Source: an uncultured Brevibacterium sp. (GTDB lineage: Bacteria; Actinomycetota; Actinomycetes; Actinomycetales; Brevibacteriaceae). Taken from it: DNA of 5,632 bases. Below are positions 4,940 to 5,632 of the stretch, piece after piece. Both the position numbers and the translations under genes were made by a program. Under the pieces are notes generated by a model. It was not told the origin of the DNA and ran no database searches. It was given only the letters and a program-made list of their open reading frames with translations. Location of the stretch: positions 1 to 5,632 of the forward strand of contig CABTZC010000148.1 of assembly GCA_902489185.1 (NCBI GenBank), read 5' to 3'. Numbering within the stretch: position 1 is the first letter of the stretch; every line of letters starts with the position of its first letter.

Positions 4940-5313
4940 CAGGCGTTCTCCTTTCGTGAAGCGCCCTGTTCGTCAGACAGCACCACGGTGATGTGGCTGG
5001 TGCGCTTGTTGATGCGGAAGGCACGGCCCTGGGCACGTGGCCTAAAACGCTTCATAGTGGGACCTTCGTCAACGTAGATTTCCGAAATGTACAGGTCGTC
5101 TTCGTTGAATGCTTCGCCGTTCTTGTCTGCAAGAACCCGTGCGTTAGCAACACCGGAGGCGATCAGTTTGTACACCGGCTCTGACGCTGACTGTTCAGCA
5201 AATTTCAGCACCGCGAGGGCTTCGGTTGCCTGCTGACCACGAACGAGGTCAACGACACGCCGAGCCTTCTGGGGCGTCACACGCAGGTAGCGCGCTTTCG
5301 CCTTGGCTTCCAT
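4939..5313 (-). CDS. rplV: 50S ribosomal protein L22
   Basis: L22 binds all domains of 23S rRNA, and its long beta-hairpin lines the constriction of the exit tunnel, where macrolide-resistance changes map. The 124-residue product starts MEAKAKARYLRVTPQKARRV and continues with VDLVRGQQATEALAVLKF. The hairpin region is about 82-108 (DEGPTMKRFRPRAQGRAFRI then NKRTSHI), without visible insertion or deletion. A short charged tail (SDEQGASRKENA) ends it. The ATG has GAAGGA only 4 bases upstream, a somewhat short spacer, but it gives the family N-terminus. It follows rpsS after 37 bases and overlaps rpsC by one base. Confidence 0.98.
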   Translation of the reverse strand: MEAKAKARYLRVTPQKARRVVDLVRGQQATEALAVLKFAEQSASEPVYKLIASGVANARVLADKNGEAFNEDDLYISEIYVDEGPTMKRFRPRAQGRAFRINKRTSHITVVLSDEQGASRKENA

Positions 5314-5344
5314 CGTTTCCTTCTTTCTTAGACCTTATGAGCCG

Positions 5345-5361
5345 GTCGCCTTAGCGGCGAC
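5345..5361 (-). repeat. Short hairpin across the rpsS stop codon
   Basis: On the minus strand GTCGCC pairs with GGCGAC (6 bp) around a 5-base loop that contains most of the TAA stop of rpsS. No T-run follows, so it is not a terminator of the usual kind. It may be only a result of the arginine codons at the end of S19. Confidence 0.3.
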
Positions 5362-5632
5362 GACCCTTACGGTCATCCTTGTCGTGGCCGCGGAACGTCC
5401 GCGTGGGGGCAAATTCGCCGAGCTTGTGCCCGACCATCGATTCGGTGATGAACACCGGTACGTGCTTGCGTCCGTCGTGCACGGCGATCGTGTGACCCAG
5501 GAAGTCCGGGACGATCATCGAGCGACGGGACCAAGTCTTGATTACATTCTTGGTGCCCTTTTCGTTCTGAGCAGCAACCTTCTTGTAGAGGTGCTCGTCT
5601 ACGAAGGGGCCCTTCTTCAAGCTACGAGGCAT
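5351..5632 (-). CDS. rpsS: 30S ribosomal protein S19
   Basis: S19 lies in the head of the 30S, forms a complex with S13 and contacts the A-site finger and P-site region of the 50S. The 93-residue product is complete and of normal length. It begins MPRSLKKGPFVDEHLYKKV and has the S19 signature from DGRKHVPVFITESMVGHKLG to EFAPT (53-77). It ends in a basic tail (GHDKDDRKGRRR). The ATG is formed by the last three bases of the window, so its ribosome binding site and the expected upstream rplB are not visible. A gap of 37 bases leads to rplV. Confidence 0.98.
   Translation of the reverse strand: MPRSLKKGPFVDEHLYKKVAAQNEKGTKNVIKTWSRRSMIVPDFLGHTIAVHDGRKHVPVFITESMVGHKLGEFAPTRTFRGHDKDDRKGRRR

Overview
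The window is an uninterrupted run of ribosomal-protein genes, all on the minus strand: the distal part of the S10 operon and the proximal part of the spc operon. In transcription order (right to left) the genes are rpsS, rplV, rpsC, rplP, rpmC, rpsQ, then a gap of about 140 bases, then rplN, rplX, rplE, rpsH, rplF, rplR and the start of rpsE. Twelve genes are complete and rpsE is cut by the left edge. rpsS begins exactly at the right edge, so its ribosome binding site is outside. By the usual order, rplB should lie beyond the right edge, and rpmD, rplO and secY beyond the left edge.

The proteins look actinobacterial, most likely from the order Micrococcales. The L29 N-terminus (MAVGSKDL), the RG-rich S3 tail, the long basic N-terminal extension of S5, the S8 start MTMTDPIADMLTRLRN and the longer L24 loop all resemble that group. 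Base composition is moderate (mid-50s % GC by eye), lower than in many soil actinobacteria. I cannot name the genus. The zinc-type rpsN (S14) gene that often sits between rplE and rpsH is missing; as I recall, this is also the case in Micrococcus and relatives.

Genes are packed tightly. Most junctions are 1-4 base overlaps (TGATG or GTGA) or gaps of 2-18 bases, nearly all with strong Shine-Dalgarno sequences, which suggests translational coupling. Three genes start with GTG (rpsE, rplN, rplP). Only three gaps exceed 30 bases. They are rpsS-rplV (37), rplE-rpsH (66, with an 8-bp hairpin where rpsN would be) and rpsQ-rplN (138, with a large GC-rich hairpin). The last is the classical S10/spc operon boundary and the best candidate for regulation in the window.

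Together the products supply 30S proteins (S19, S3, S17, S8, S5) and 50S proteins (L22, L16, L29, L14, L24, L5, L6, L18). I see no mobile element, CRISPR array, tRNA or rRNA gene, or unrecognised protein gene. This is a conserved core locus, not a new system. The points worth a second look are the hairpins, the missing rpsN, the RG-rich arms of S3 and S5, and a recurring GTG/ATG double start.
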